A program made the translations under genes and the position numbers. Of a DNA stretch of 64,000 bases, positions 1 to 7,164 are shown piece by piece (the stretch's first letter is position 1; every line of letters starts with the position of its first letter). The stretch covers positions 789,626 to 853,625 of the forward strand of contig NZ_LMHS01000003.1 in the NCBI RefSeq assembly GCF_001428485.1, written 5' to 3'. This DNA comes from Microbacterium sp. Root180 (GTDB lineage Bacteria; Actinomycetota; Actinomycetes; Actinomycetales; Microbacteriaceae). The notes beneath the pieces were generated by a model. That model ran no database searches and was not told where the DNA came from. It worked only from the letters and a program-made list of their open reading frames with translations.

Positions 1-480
1 GTCATCTGGCATACGCCGCCCAACCGTCTCGGATTCGGCTGGCGTTGGCTGGCAGCGCTCGCCGCGGTGGTCATAGGCCTCGCTTTGGTCATCGCGGCAC
101 GCATCCTCGTGCAGGGTGACGGCGCACTGACGCTGCTCGAGTTCGTCATCGAAGTCGTTCTCTGGAGTGCACTGTGGTGGATCGCGTCCTGGATCGTGAT
201 CGACCGCCGGGTCACGCTTCGCGAGCTTCTGCCCGGCTCTGTGCTCGCCGGACTCGGATTCGCGGTTGCGGGGATCGTCGGCCGTGCATTTCTTCCTCTG
301 CTGCTCGCGGACTCTGCCCATCGATTCGGCGTTCTCGGCATGACATTCGCCTACATCGGGTGGCTGCTGGCGTTGGCGATGATCCTCCTCGTCGCGGTGA
401 CGGCGGGCCGCGTCGTCCATCTCACGTATGCAGGGCGTGCGTGGCGTCAGTCCGCTTCGGCGTCGGCGGATCGCCGCTGA
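1..480 (+). CDS. YihY/BrkB family membrane protein, C-terminal part
   Basis: The reading frame is open from the first base, so the 5' end lies outside the window and only the last 159 residues are visible. They contain about four hydrophobic segments separated by short loops, then a basic cytoplasmic tail ending in ADRR. The spacing of the helices and the loop 'RRVTLRELLPGSVLAGLGF' fit the YihY/virulence factor BrkB family, once misnamed ribonuclease BN. Members are multi-pass membrane proteins whose transport substrate is unsettled. The next gene converges on it from the other strand. The family call rests on remembered family pattern and hydropathy, not on a search. Confidence 0.7.
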   Translation, partial: VIWHTPPNRLGFGWRWLAALAAVVIGLALVIAARILVQGDGALTLLEFVIEVVLWSALWWIASWIVIDRRVTLRELLPGSVLAGLGFAVAGIVGRAFLPLLLADSAHRFGVLGMTFAYIGWLLALAMILLVAVTAGRVVHLTYAGRAWRQSASASADRR

Positions 481-517
481 GACGCGGGCTCCCCGTTCGA
501 CAGGGTCTGGACAGCGC

Positions 518-823
518 CTATTCGAAGACGGGCGTGAGGAATCGGCGTTCGTAGCGGCGGATGCAGCCGGTGCGGCGAGCGAATTCGTACGCGTCCATGC
601 ATTCCGGGTCGGTGCGGGAAGCCTGCCGGTAGGTTTCGTAGTCGGCGAGGGAGGGGAAGGTGAACAGGGCGAACGCTTCGTCGCTGTCACCTTCGCTGGG
701 CAGGAAGTAGCCGTGGTGCGTGCCGCCGAAGCGATCGACCAGGCGGATCCACGTCTGCGCGTACTGAGTGAAGTCGTCGAGCTTGTCGGCGTCGATCTCG
801 TAACGGAGGTGGACGGTGATCAT
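518..823 (-). CDS. NIPSNAP family protein
   Basis: This 101-residue protein is a single alpha/beta-barrel (ferredoxin-like) domain of the NIPSNAP family, whose members in bacteria are small dimeric proteins of uncertain function often found near catabolic enzymes. Features seen are the opening MITVHLRYEID, the central aromatic stretch 'FGGTHHGYFLP' and the C-terminal 'RRYERRFLTPVFE', all typical of the family. The ATG at 823 is preceded by GGGAG at good distance; longer in-frame starts lack such a site. It is a single-gene unit, convergent with the YihY-like gene. A second NIPSNAP protein occurs at 28575-28883 inside the catabolic operon. Confidence 0.8.
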   Translation of the reverse strand: MITVHLRYEIDADKLDDFTQYAQTWIRLVDRFGGTHHGYFLPSEGDSDEAFALFTFPSLADYETYRQASRTDPECMDAYEFARRTGCIRRYERRFLTPVFE

Positions 824-1105
824 GTGGTCTCCCGGTCGAGGACGTAGCGGTGGTTGCGGATGCTGCGAGCGCGAGCAAGTATCGCCGAACGCTGAGACCG
901 TCCCTGCCACAATCGGTGGTCCCGCCGCGATGTGGCAGGAATCCGCGCAAGATCGGACGCGGGAACGGATGGCGGCGTACGCCCGCGCGGGGTCGTAGAC
1001 TTCATCAACACTCCGTGGATGGTGCCGGCGATCGAGAACGTCGCCCACATCTTCATCGTCTCGATGACGATCGGAGTGACGCTGTCGGTACCGGTGGGAG
1101 TGAAC

Positions 1106-1378
1106 ATGAGCGGCGAGTGGCATCGTAAGCATCTCGGAGACGACGTACCGGAGCAGGCGCCCGGTGAGGAGACGCTGTTGGGCGCCGCCGGCGACGAGGT
1201 TCCCCCGGGCGGAGTCGTCGCGGGCTCGTTCGATCAGGAGTTCCCCGTCGCCGACCCGTACGCGGGCATTCCGGCCGATGAAGTCGGCCTGCCGCCCCTG
1301 AGCGAGGCGGAGCAGGAGGCCGTGGCGCGCGAGGCGGACCGTCTCGCAGACGACCTGGACGCACGCCGCGACCTCTGA
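1106..1378 (+). CDS. Small acidic hypothetical protein
   Basis: This 90-residue acidic protein has no recognised catalytic motif. It begins MSGEWHRKHLGDDVP and has a disordered, Pro/Gly/Glu-rich middle and a charged helical C-terminus. It has no signal peptide and no membrane segment. The ATG at 1106 follows GGGAG by five bases, which favours it over upstream in-frame starts. I recall similar short acidic proteins in Microbacteriaceae but cannot name a family. It converges with the sortase gene. Confidence 0.55.
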   Translation: MSGEWHRKHLGDDVPEQAPGEETLLGAAGDEVPPGGVVAGSFDQEFPVADPYAGIPADEVGLPPLSEAEQEAVAREADRLADDLDARRDL

Positions 1379-1420
1379 CCACCCGCGACGCGAGAGACTC
1401 CAGCGAGGAGTGAATTCGGA

Positions 1421-2050
1421 TCAGGTCACCGGCGTCGCAATGGCCACGACATTGTCGGCGTACAGTCCTGTCGTCGGATCGATCGGTCCGCCGCAGGTGA
1501 TGAGCACCAGGTTCCGTGAACCCTCCCGCGCGAACAGCTCGGCGACCGGCAGTTCCCGCTTCCGGATGTTCGTCACGCTCTCGACTGCGTACCGATGCAC
1601 GCCTCCCGCGGCGTCGGTGACCTCGACGACCGCGCCCACCGCCAGGTCGCGCAGTCGGCTGAACGGGCCGATCGAGTACACCCGCGAGTCGACGTGGGCG
1701 GCGATGACGACGTTCCCGTCCGCGCTGGAGGGGTCGGATCCGTAGCGGTACCATCCGCCGATCGCAGGATCGTCGGGGATCTGCATGAAGCCTTCGGGCT
1801 CGACTCCGACCGGCTGCACCGCCACATCGACCTCGACGGTGGGCGCGACGAGCCTCACCGGCGGTGTCGGCGTGCGGGTGGGTGGCGGAGTCGCCGGGGC
1901 GACCGGCACCTCGACGGCGGGGGTCGGGCGCACCGTCGCCGTCGGCGAAGGCGTGCCCGCCGTAGGGGCGGCGCCCGGTGATGAGGCGCACGCCGTGAGC
2001 GCGAGGACGACCGCAAGGACCGAAGCGGCCCCTGCGGTCGTCCTGATCAT
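1421..2050 (-). CDS. Class F sortase, lipoprotein-like N-terminus
   Basis: This 209-residue transpeptidase-type protein starts with a short hydrophobic signal ending LALTACASS, a lipobox-like site, then a Pro/Thr-rich linker to about residue 70. The C-terminal half is the sortase beta-barrel. The catalytic His lies in 'AAHVDS' and the catalytic Cys in 'LVLITCGG', matching the sortase LxTC signature; the 'GLYADNVVAIA' end is usual for class F enzymes. Class F sortases cleave a sorting signal and anchor proteins to the cell wall. Its start lies 11 bases after the stop of the DUF4397 gene, so both are probably co-transcribed. That neighbour lacks a visible LPxTG, so the true substrate is unclear. 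Confidence 0.85.
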   Translation of the reverse strand: MIRTTAGAASVLAVVLALTACASSPGAAPTAGTPSPTATVRPTPAVEVPVAPATPPPTRTPTPPVRLVAPTVEVDVAVQPVGVEPEGFMQIPDDPAIGGWYRYGSDPSSADGNVVIAAHVDSRVYSIGPFSRLRDLAVGAVVEVTDAAGGVHRYAVESVTNIRKRELPVAELFAREGSRNLVLITCGGPIDPTTGLYADNVVAIATPVT

Positions 2051-2061
2051 GTCGCGTTCTT

Positions 2062-2886
2062 TCAGCGATCGGCCCGCGCACGCACGGTGACGACGACGGT
2101 CGCCGCGATCGCCGCAGCCACGGCGAGGCCGCCGAGCACCCACAGCGACTGCTGCATCATGTCGCGCTGCGCGAGCTGGCCGCCGGTTCCCGACTCCACG
2201 CCGTCCGGGCCGGAGTGGAGCCCCGTGATGGTCTGGACGGCGAGGTCGAGATTCTCGTCCTCGAGGCTGCCCCACGCGTACACGATCGTGAGGACGCCTT
2301 CCTGCACCTCGACGGGCGCGGGACCGATGACGGGATCGGTCGTACCCGCAGCGGCGACGGATGCCTCGATCGTGCCGGCGGCCAGGTCCAACGTCGCCTC
2401 ATCGGGATTCGCAAGCCCTTCGATGACCGGCGTGCCGCCGGCGAGGACGTCGACGGCGGGCGCGGCCGCGTCGTGGCGGACCGTGAGACGTCCCTCGCCG
2501 GCAGCGGTCGGCGAGGTGTCGTTGACGTAGGGGGTGACCGTCGGCGACCCCGACTCGTCGAGGTGGGCGACCGCGGTGTAGTTCACACCCGCGTCGAGCG
2601 TCAGGTCCACGGGCCCGAGAACCGGCGCGCTGTCGTCCGCCGCGTCCGTAGCCGTGAGCGCGACGGAGTACGTCCCTGCGGGCAGGTCGAGCGGGCCGGC
2701 GAGGTCGCCGGGGGCGAAGTCGTCGAGGGTGAGCTCGCCGTTGACGTACACATCGACGGGGGTGTCCGGGATGCCGTGAAGCACCGAGAGCACGGCATTG
2801 GCCGAAGTGTCGGCACTGGCCGGGGCGATCGCGCCCAGGGCGGCGACAGCCCCGGCGGCGACGGCGGCGAGAATCTTCTTTCGCAC
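2062..2886 (-). CDS. DUF4397 secreted, C-terminally membrane-anchored protein
   Basis: This 274-residue exported protein opens with a Sec signal peptide (VRKKILAAVAAGAVAALG, cut near ASA-DT). Two tandem DUF4397 beta-domains follow, the first beginning 'LSVLHGIPDTPVDVYVNG' and the second 'LTVRHDAAAPAVDVLAGG'. A transmembrane helix lies near residues 247-268 with the basic tail RARADR. The GTG start at 2886 has a full AGGAGG six bases before it. DUF4397 domains are found in surface proteins of unknown role. The layout (signal, domains, TM, Arg tail) is that of a sortase substrate, yet no LPxTG-like pentapeptide precedes the TM helix. It is the first gene of a pair with the class F sortase. Confidence 0.85.
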   Translation of the reverse strand: MRKKILAAVAAGAVAALGAIAPASADTSANAVLSVLHGIPDTPVDVYVNGELTLDDFAPGDLAGPLDLPAGTYSVALTATDAADDSAPVLGPVDLTLDAGVNYTAVAHLDESGSPTVTPYVNDTSPTAAGEGRLTVRHDAAAPAVDVLAGGTPVIEGLANPDEATLDLAAGTIEASVAAAGTTDPVIGPAPVEVQEGVLTIVYAWGSLEDENLDLAVQTITGLHSGPDGVESGTGGQLAQRDMMQQSLWVLGGLAVAAAIAATVVVTVRARADR

Positions 2887-2981
2887 GATGTTCCTCCTAC
2901 GTCGGAGCGGCCCGTTGCCGCCCATCGGAGAGTTCTTCCGCGCGATGCATGCGTATGGATGCAGTTGGCCGAGACGGATCT

Positions 2982-3470
2982 CTATGCGACGTGCGCTGTC
3001 GAAAGGTGGGCCTTCGCGGCACCGCCCTGCACGGCGGCGGTGCGGGGCCATGTCCAGGCGGAGCGCAGGATGAAGGCCAGGAGCAGCACTTCGATTCCGA
3101 TCGAGAGACCGTAGAAGAACGCCCATTCCCACGTCGAACCGGCCGCGTTGAACACCGAGTAGGGGATGTAAAGCGATGCGACGACGAGATTCACGACCCG
3201 GCTCGCCCGCGCGGGAAGCGCCAGGGAGAGCATCACCATCAGGGCGGGGATCGCCACGGACGCGAGCATGGTGGTCAAGAGCGTCGAGCTGACCTCGAAC
3301 CTCCAGACGAGGCCGTTAAGGATGCCGTCGACGACGCCCGGCTTGTAGAGGTTGAAGAAGTCGACATAGATGTAGAGGAACATGAAGCTGGTCCAGGCGG
3401 CGGCGAGCTTCGCCTGAACCGGAACCGGCGGGGTGTCGAGCAGGTTCGAGGTTGTCGTTCGGATGGTCAT
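2982..3470 (-). CDS. DUF6326 family membrane protein
   Basis: This 162-residue integral membrane protein has four predicted helices, including 'SFMFLYIYVDFFNLYKPG', 'LLTTMLASVAIPALMVMLSLAL' and 'FFYGLSIGIEVLLLAFIL'. The first helix and following loop fit the DUF6326 family; the function is unknown. The ATG at 3470 follows AGAAGAA. It lies 92 bases downstream of the oxidoreductase gene on the same strand and is probably read from the same TetR-controlled promoter. No catalytic residues are evident. Confidence 0.7.
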   Translation of the reverse strand: MTIRTTTSNLLDTPPVPVQAKLAAAWTSFMFLYIYVDFFNLYKPGVVDGILNGLVWRFEVSSTLLTTMLASVAIPALMVMLSLALPARASRVVNLVVASLYIPYSVFNAAGSTWEWAFFYGLSIGIEVLLLAFILRSAWTWPRTAAVQGGAAKAHLSTAHVA

Positions 3471-3562
3471 CGGTTCTTCTTTCGAGTCGAGCGGTCCGTC
3501 CGTGAGTGACGGCGGGCCTGGGTGTGCATGCGCACGGGTGAGTCGTTCCCTTGGTCGGGTCC

Positions 3563-4531
3563 TCAGATGGTGACCACGACCTTCCCGCGGGTGTGGCCGG
3601 CCGCGATGTAGTGGAGGGCGTCGGCTGCTTCGTCGAGGGGGTAGGTGCGGTCGATGACGGGCGTGACCTGCCCGGTCGCGAGCAGGTCGGCCAGGGTGAG
3701 CAGGTCCTCGTGCTTCTCGACCGACGCGAAGGGCCTCAGGTGCTGACGGGTGAACGCGGACAGCACGCGCGCTGTGACGATCCGACCGAGAGGGCCGACC
3801 CAGCGTCCGCCGCGTCCGCTGTTGGGGATCAGGATGCCGGTGGGCGTCAGCGCTCGTCGGACTGCCCTCAGCGGCTGGGCTTCCACGTTGTCGAGGATGA
3901 CGTCGTAGAGCTTCTCGGCGCGGGTGAAGTCGGTCCTCGTGTAGTCGACGACGTGGTCGGCGCCGAGTGAGCGGACCAGCTCGATGCTGCGGGTGCGGCA
4001 CACACCCGTGACTTCGGCGCCGAGCGCCTTGGCGATCTGCACGGCGAAGGAGCCCACGCCGCCCGACGCGCCCGTGACCAGCACGCTCTGACCGGGTTGA
4101 ACGTTCGCGATCCTGCACAACGCCTGAAGTGCTGTGAGCGCGGATGTGGGCACCGCTGCCACGTCCACGACCGAGACGTCGGCGGGCACCGTCACGAGGT
4201 GGTCCGCCGGGACGCAGGCGTACTCGGCGAGCGTTCCCTCGGCGCTCCACCCGAACACCTCGTCGCCGGGGCGGAGCTCGGTGACATCCGTCCCGACCGC
4301 TGACACCACGCCGGCGAGATCCCGGCCCGGGACGCCGTGACGCGGCCGGCGGAGCCCGAACACCAGGCGCACCATGTACGGAACGCCGGTCATGACGAAG
4401 TAGTCGCCGGGATGCACCGAGGCCGCGCGCAGCTGCACGAGCACCTCGCCGCGAGCGGGTGACGGCATGGCCACCTCGGTCAACTCGAGCACGGAGGGCG
4501 GGCCGTAACGGTGCTGGACGACCGCTCGCAT
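3563..4531 (-). CDS. NAD(P)-dependent quinone oxidoreductase-like MDR enzyme
   Basis: This 322-residue protein belongs to the medium-chain dehydrogenase/reductase superfamily, zinc-free quinone-oxidoreductase branch. The N-terminal GroES-like domain contains 'RAASVHPGDYF' and 'PGRDLAGVVSAVGTDV'. The Rossmann domain has the dinucleotide motif 'GASGGVGSFAVQIAKALGA' (about residues 140-160). The C-terminus ends in 'HTRGKVVVTI', usual for the group. The Cys ligands of zinc alcohol dehydrogenases are absent. It would reduce quinones or enones using NADPH in the cytoplasm. The ATG at 4531 follows GGGA. The gene is divergent from a TetR regulator, with a palindromic operator between them. Confidence 0.85.
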   Translation of the reverse strand: MRAVVQHRYGPPSVLELTEVAMPSPARGEVLVQLRAASVHPGDYFVMTGVPYMVRLVFGLRRPRHGVPGRDLAGVVSAVGTDVTELRPGDEVFGWSAEGTLAEYACVPADHLVTVPADVSVVDVAAVPTSALTALQALCRIANVQPGQSVLVTGASGGVGSFAVQIAKALGAEVTGVCRTRSIELVRSLGADHVVDYTRTDFTRAEKLYDVILDNVEAQPLRAVRRALTPTGILIPNSGRGGRWVGPLGRIVTARVLSAFTRQHLRPFASVEKHEDLLTLADLLATGQVTPVIDRTYPLDEAADALHYIAAGHTRGKVVVTI

Positions 4532-4640
4532 CGTTCCCGCACGAGCCTGATCCCTCACCCCAGGCGCCCGTCCTCCGGCATCCGATCGCTGATCGATTCC
4601 CACAGAAGTCTCCCTTTCCGAGCCGCGATTCTCGCCGCTC

Positions 4641-4684
4641 GTACACTGTACGTCGTACGGTGTACTATGACCGTACGCTGTACG
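4641..4684. promoter_or_regulatory. Candidate TetR operator in the divergent promoter
   Basis: An inverted repeat, GTACACTGTACG then one base then CGTACGGTGTAC, spans 4641-4665 with a single mismatch between arms. A further related site CGTACGCTGTACG follows at 4672-4684. The region sits between the oxidoreductase start (4531) and the TetR-type start (4718), where a local repressor would act on both promoters. A -10-like TACGAT overlaps the last site. Confidence 0.65.
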
Positions 4685-4717
4685 ATTGTCAAGCCGTTCG
4701 AACGAGCGAGGAGAGTC

Positions 4718-5392
4718 GTGTCCGCGAAGGAACAACGCCCAGACGCGTCAGAGGCGGGGCTGAGCAAGCAGCGGGTGGTGGCCGAGGCGGTGCGGCTCGC
4801 CGACCGCGAAGGGGTCGACGGGCTGAGCATGCGTCGACTTGCCGGCACGCTCGGCGCCGGCGCGATGTCGCTCTATCACTACGTGGCGAGCAAGGACGAG
4901 CTGCTGGACGCCATGATCGACATCGTGTTCGAGGAGATCGAACTCCCGCCCGAGGGGACCGACTGGCAGTCCGCCCTGCGACGGCGGGCGGCGTCGGCCC
5001 GACAGGTTCTCGCACGCCACCCGTGGGCGATCGGCCTGCTGGAGTCACGGACATCGCCCGGGCCCGCGAACCTCCGCCACCACGAAGCGGTCACAGCCTG
5101 CCTGCGGAAGGCGGGATTCTCGGTCGTGATGGCGACGCACGCCAACTGGCTGCTCGACAGCTATGTCTACGGATTCGCCCTGCAGGAAGCCAGCCTGCCT
5201 TTCGACACCCCCGACGAGTTCGCGGACGCTGCCGAAGACGTCTACCTGCCCCAGCTTCCTCCGGACGAGTTCCCCTACCTCAACGAGTCCGCCGCGGCGC
5301 TCGTCGCTGCCGACTACGACCCGGCGGAGGAGTTCGCCTTCGGCCTCGACCTGATCCTCGCCGCCCTCGAGCCCCTGAGAGCCACCGCCTAG
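4718..5392 (+). CDS. TetR/AcrR family transcriptional regulator
   Basis: This 224-residue repressor-type protein has an N-terminal TetR helix-turn-helix at about residues 20-65: 'LSKQRVVAEAVRLADREG' then 'LSMRRLAGTLGAGAMSLYHYV', the last being the recognition helix. The rest is the all-helical ligand and dimer domain, ending in 'FAFGLDLILAALEPL', which resembles the TetR C-terminal family of tetracycline-type repressors. The GTG at 4718 is preceded by GAGGAGA; upstream in-frame codons run through the operator and are not credible starts. It is divergent from the oxidoreductase/DUF6326 pair, which it most likely represses together with itself. The inducer is unknown. Confidence 0.85.
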   Translation: MSAKEQRPDASEAGLSKQRVVAEAVRLADREGVDGLSMRRLAGTLGAGAMSLYHYVASKDELLDAMIDIVFEEIELPPEGTDWQSALRRRAASARQVLARHPWAIGLLESRTSPGPANLRHHEAVTACLRKAGFSVVMATHANWLLDSYVYGFALQEASLPFDTPDEFADAAEDVYLPQLPPDEFPYLNESAAALVAADYDPAEEFAFGLDLILAALEPLRATA

Positions 5393-5447
5393 CGACGCTC
5401 ACCAGGCCAGCACGGTCCAGACTGAGGCGGCGAAGCCGGTCGGCGGT

Positions 5448-5654
5448 CTATTCGGGCGCGTACTTGAACGAGAGCTGGATCCGGACTCTGAACAGCAGCG
5501 TGCCGTCGTCGCCGACGACGACATCCTGCTTCGCCACTTCTGCGACGCGAAGGTCGTGCAGCGAGCCCGCGGCCGCGAGTATGGCTTCTCGCGCCGCCTC
5601 CTCCCAGGACGAGGCACTCGTGCCGATGACATCGATTACGCGGTAGACGCTCAT
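5448..5654 (-). CDS. Dodecin (flavin-binding small protein)
   Basis: This 68-residue protein has the dodecin signature throughout: 'YRVIDVIGTSASSWEEAAREAI', then 'LRVAEVAKQDVVV' and the final 'FRVRIQLSFKYAPE'. Dodecins form hollow dodecamers that bind and buffer FMN, riboflavin or CoA in the cytoplasm. The length is normal for the family. AGGAGAGG stands just before the ATG at 5654. It is a single-gene unit, convergent with the TetR gene. Confidence 0.92.
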   Translation of the reverse strand: MSVYRVIDVIGTSASSWEEAAREAILAAAGSLHDLRVAEVAKQDVVVGDDGTLLFRVRIQLSFKYAPE

Positions 5655-6044
5655 CTCGACCTCTCCTCTGCGGACGCGGACAGGTCCATAGTGACCTTGC
5701 CGGCGCTCGAATGGAAGAGCCTCACGGGATGGCGCCTCACGGGATGGCGCCTCACGGGATGGCGCCTCACGGATTCGCCTTCACCCTCGCCGACGCAACG
5801 CTGGATCTGGAAGAAGTCGCCAGATGGAACGTCCGGGTCCTGCTGGGACGGGGGGTGAACCCTGCGACGTCAATGCCACTCGCGCGCGAGGGGCTTCATG
5901 CTCCGGCATTGCAGAACGATGGCCGATTGACGGTGCGCGGCGCTCTGCCCTCTGGCGCTCCGACAGGGTGTACGCCGCCGCCTGCAACCCATCGACGACG
6001 CACGACAGCGGGCGTACTCTGACGCTCATCGATCCGGAGGAAAC
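5655..6044. other. Intergenic region with a short tandem repeat
   Basis: This 390-base stretch separates dodecin from the next plus-strand gene. Frames through it give low-complexity or shadow-like peptides and none has a convincing ribosome site. The only structure seen is the 15-bp tandem repeat at 5721-5773. The last bases hold the GGAGG for the gene starting at 6045. Confidence 0.5.
5721..5773. repeat. 15-bp tandem direct repeat, about 3.5 copies
   Basis: The unit CTCACGGGATGGCGC is repeated exactly at 5721, 5736 and 5751 and partly at 5766. The copies are identical, which suggests recent expansion by slippage. It lies in apparently non-coding DNA upstream of the gene at 6045. Confidence 0.9.
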
Positions 6045-6509
6045 GTGAAGAAGCGACGAGCCCCTCGCCCGATCAGCGATGACGAGCACATGGCGCGGTA
6101 TGCGTACGTCCTGGGCAACGTGCCGGCCAGCGTCGCCGATAAGGCGTTCGCGGCTGCCTTCGCCCAGCTCTCGGAGGCACAGCGTCGGGTCGTTCTCGAC
6201 GAGCTTCGCCCGCACCTGCCCGCGCAGACGGAAGCGGAGACCGATATCGACCCGGATTCGTTCGCCGTGAACATGCGGGACCTGCATTGGCGCAGCGCTC
6301 TGGCCCGCATCGAGAGTGCCCCCCTCATCGCAGCGGAGTTCGTTCGGAGCCGCCCGACCGTCGACTACTTCAGGGTCGGTGCCGGCTCGGTGACGATGGA
6401 CCATCAGCCGCCGTGGGTGCACGAACTGGCCGGGCATGAAACAGCCCCACTCGACGGGGGAAGGATGCACCACCGCCAGGGCATGAACCAGGGTGAATGG
6501 TACGTCTGA
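6045..6509 (+). CDS. Hypothetical protein, 154 residues
   Basis: The product starts with the basic KKRRAPRP and has a helical N-terminal half (to about residue 65) containing 'HMARYAYVLGNVPASVADKAFAAAFAQLSEAQRRVVLDEL'-like spacing of hydrophobic residues. The second half contains 'VDYFRVGAGSVTMDHQPPWV' and a Gly/His-rich C-terminus. A strong GGAGG lies five bases before the GTG at 6045, and coding periodicity is good. It has no signal peptide or membrane segment. I do not recognise a characterised family and assign no function. Confidence 0.65.
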   Translation: MKKRRAPRPISDDEHMARYAYVLGNVPASVADKAFAAAFAQLSEAQRRVVLDELRPHLPAQTEAETDIDPDSFAVNMRDLHWRSALARIESAPLIAAEFVRSRPTVDYFRVGAGSVTMDHQPPWVHELAGHETAPLDGGRMHHRQGMNQGEWYV

Positions 6510-6608
6510 GGTCTTGCGCGCAGGCGGTGGGGGTTGCAGAACCGTCGGACTATGCGTACAGCGATTTCGATCGCGCGCGAAGGGGTCGACGCATCGCGAC
6601 ACCGCGCA

Positions 6609-6693
6609 TGGTGGCAGTTGCAGGACTCGAACCTGCGAAGCCTTTCGGCAGCCGGTTTACAGCCGGCCCCCTTTGCCGCTCGGGAAAACTGCC
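6609..6693 (-). tRNA. tRNA-Tyr (GTA)
   Basis: The minus strand folds as a class II tRNA with acceptor arm GGCAGTT/AACTGCC, a long variable arm (GCTGCCGAAAGGC) and the T-arm GCAGGTTCGAGTCCTGC. The anticodon loop is CTGTAAA, giving anticodon GTA for tyrosine. The discriminator is A and an encoded CCA follows (6609-6611). The strand to its right is accessory in character. Confidence 0.93.
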
Positions 6694-6874
6694 TCGCACT
6701 CGATTGGATGCCTGCATCCGCCGTGTTGTTCCCGCTCTCCCACTCGGATCGCGAAAACGCACGAGCGCGGACGCTCTGCACTGGCACCCGATGCACGGCG
6801 ATTGAGCGCCGGTCCCCCCGGCACGCGACCACGTCCGGCGGGAACATGCCGGCAACCTGCAGCATCCAACCTGC

Positions 6875-7162
6875 GTGGACGAGCCTGTGCGCAGCATCCA
6901 ACTCGGACATCTCCGGCGCGCCTACGAGTCTGTCAACCGGTTCTACGGCGAACGGGCGGAGACGAGCGCGTTCTCCGACGGCGGCTCCGCCGGGTTCGTG
7001 TTCGTTATCGCGCCCGGGCTGAGAGTGTCGCTGGAGGTCAACTTCAGCGACGGCGTCATCGCCGTCGGCCTGGCGTACGGCGACATGTCGTGGCCGCTGA
7101 TGTCGGTCGAGTCCGTCCCGCATGAACCTACTCGCTGCGGCGGGGAACCCTCGCCGCAGTAA
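6875..7162 (+). CDS. Possible small hypothetical protein
   Basis: This 95-residue frame from a GTG reads like a folded beta-rich protein: 'AFSDGGSAGFVFVIAPGLRVSLEVNFSDGVIAVGLAYGDMSWPLM'. No good ribosome site precedes the GTG, so the true start or the 5' part may be lost. It ends inside a hairpin that it shares with the convergent DUF2971 gene. I recognise no family. It could be a remnant of a longer gene. Confidence 0.35.
   Translation: MDEPVRSIQLGHLRRAYESVNRFYGERAETSAFSDGGSAGFVFVIAPGLRVSLEVNFSDGVIAVGLAYGDMSWPLMSVESVPHEPTRCGGEPSPQ
7135..7159. terminator. Hairpin between convergent genes
   Basis: CTGCGGCG and CGCCGCAG form an 8-bp perfect stem around a 9-base loop, located just past the stop of the DUF2971 gene. 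There is no clear T-run, so termination is inferred from position only. Confidence 0.4.
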
Positions 7163-7164
7163 CG

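Noticed and set aside
5711-6022. Open frame across the 15-bp tandem repeat
   Set aside because: The start region only encodes the repeat (HGMAP units), there is no ribosome site and the rest is low complexity.
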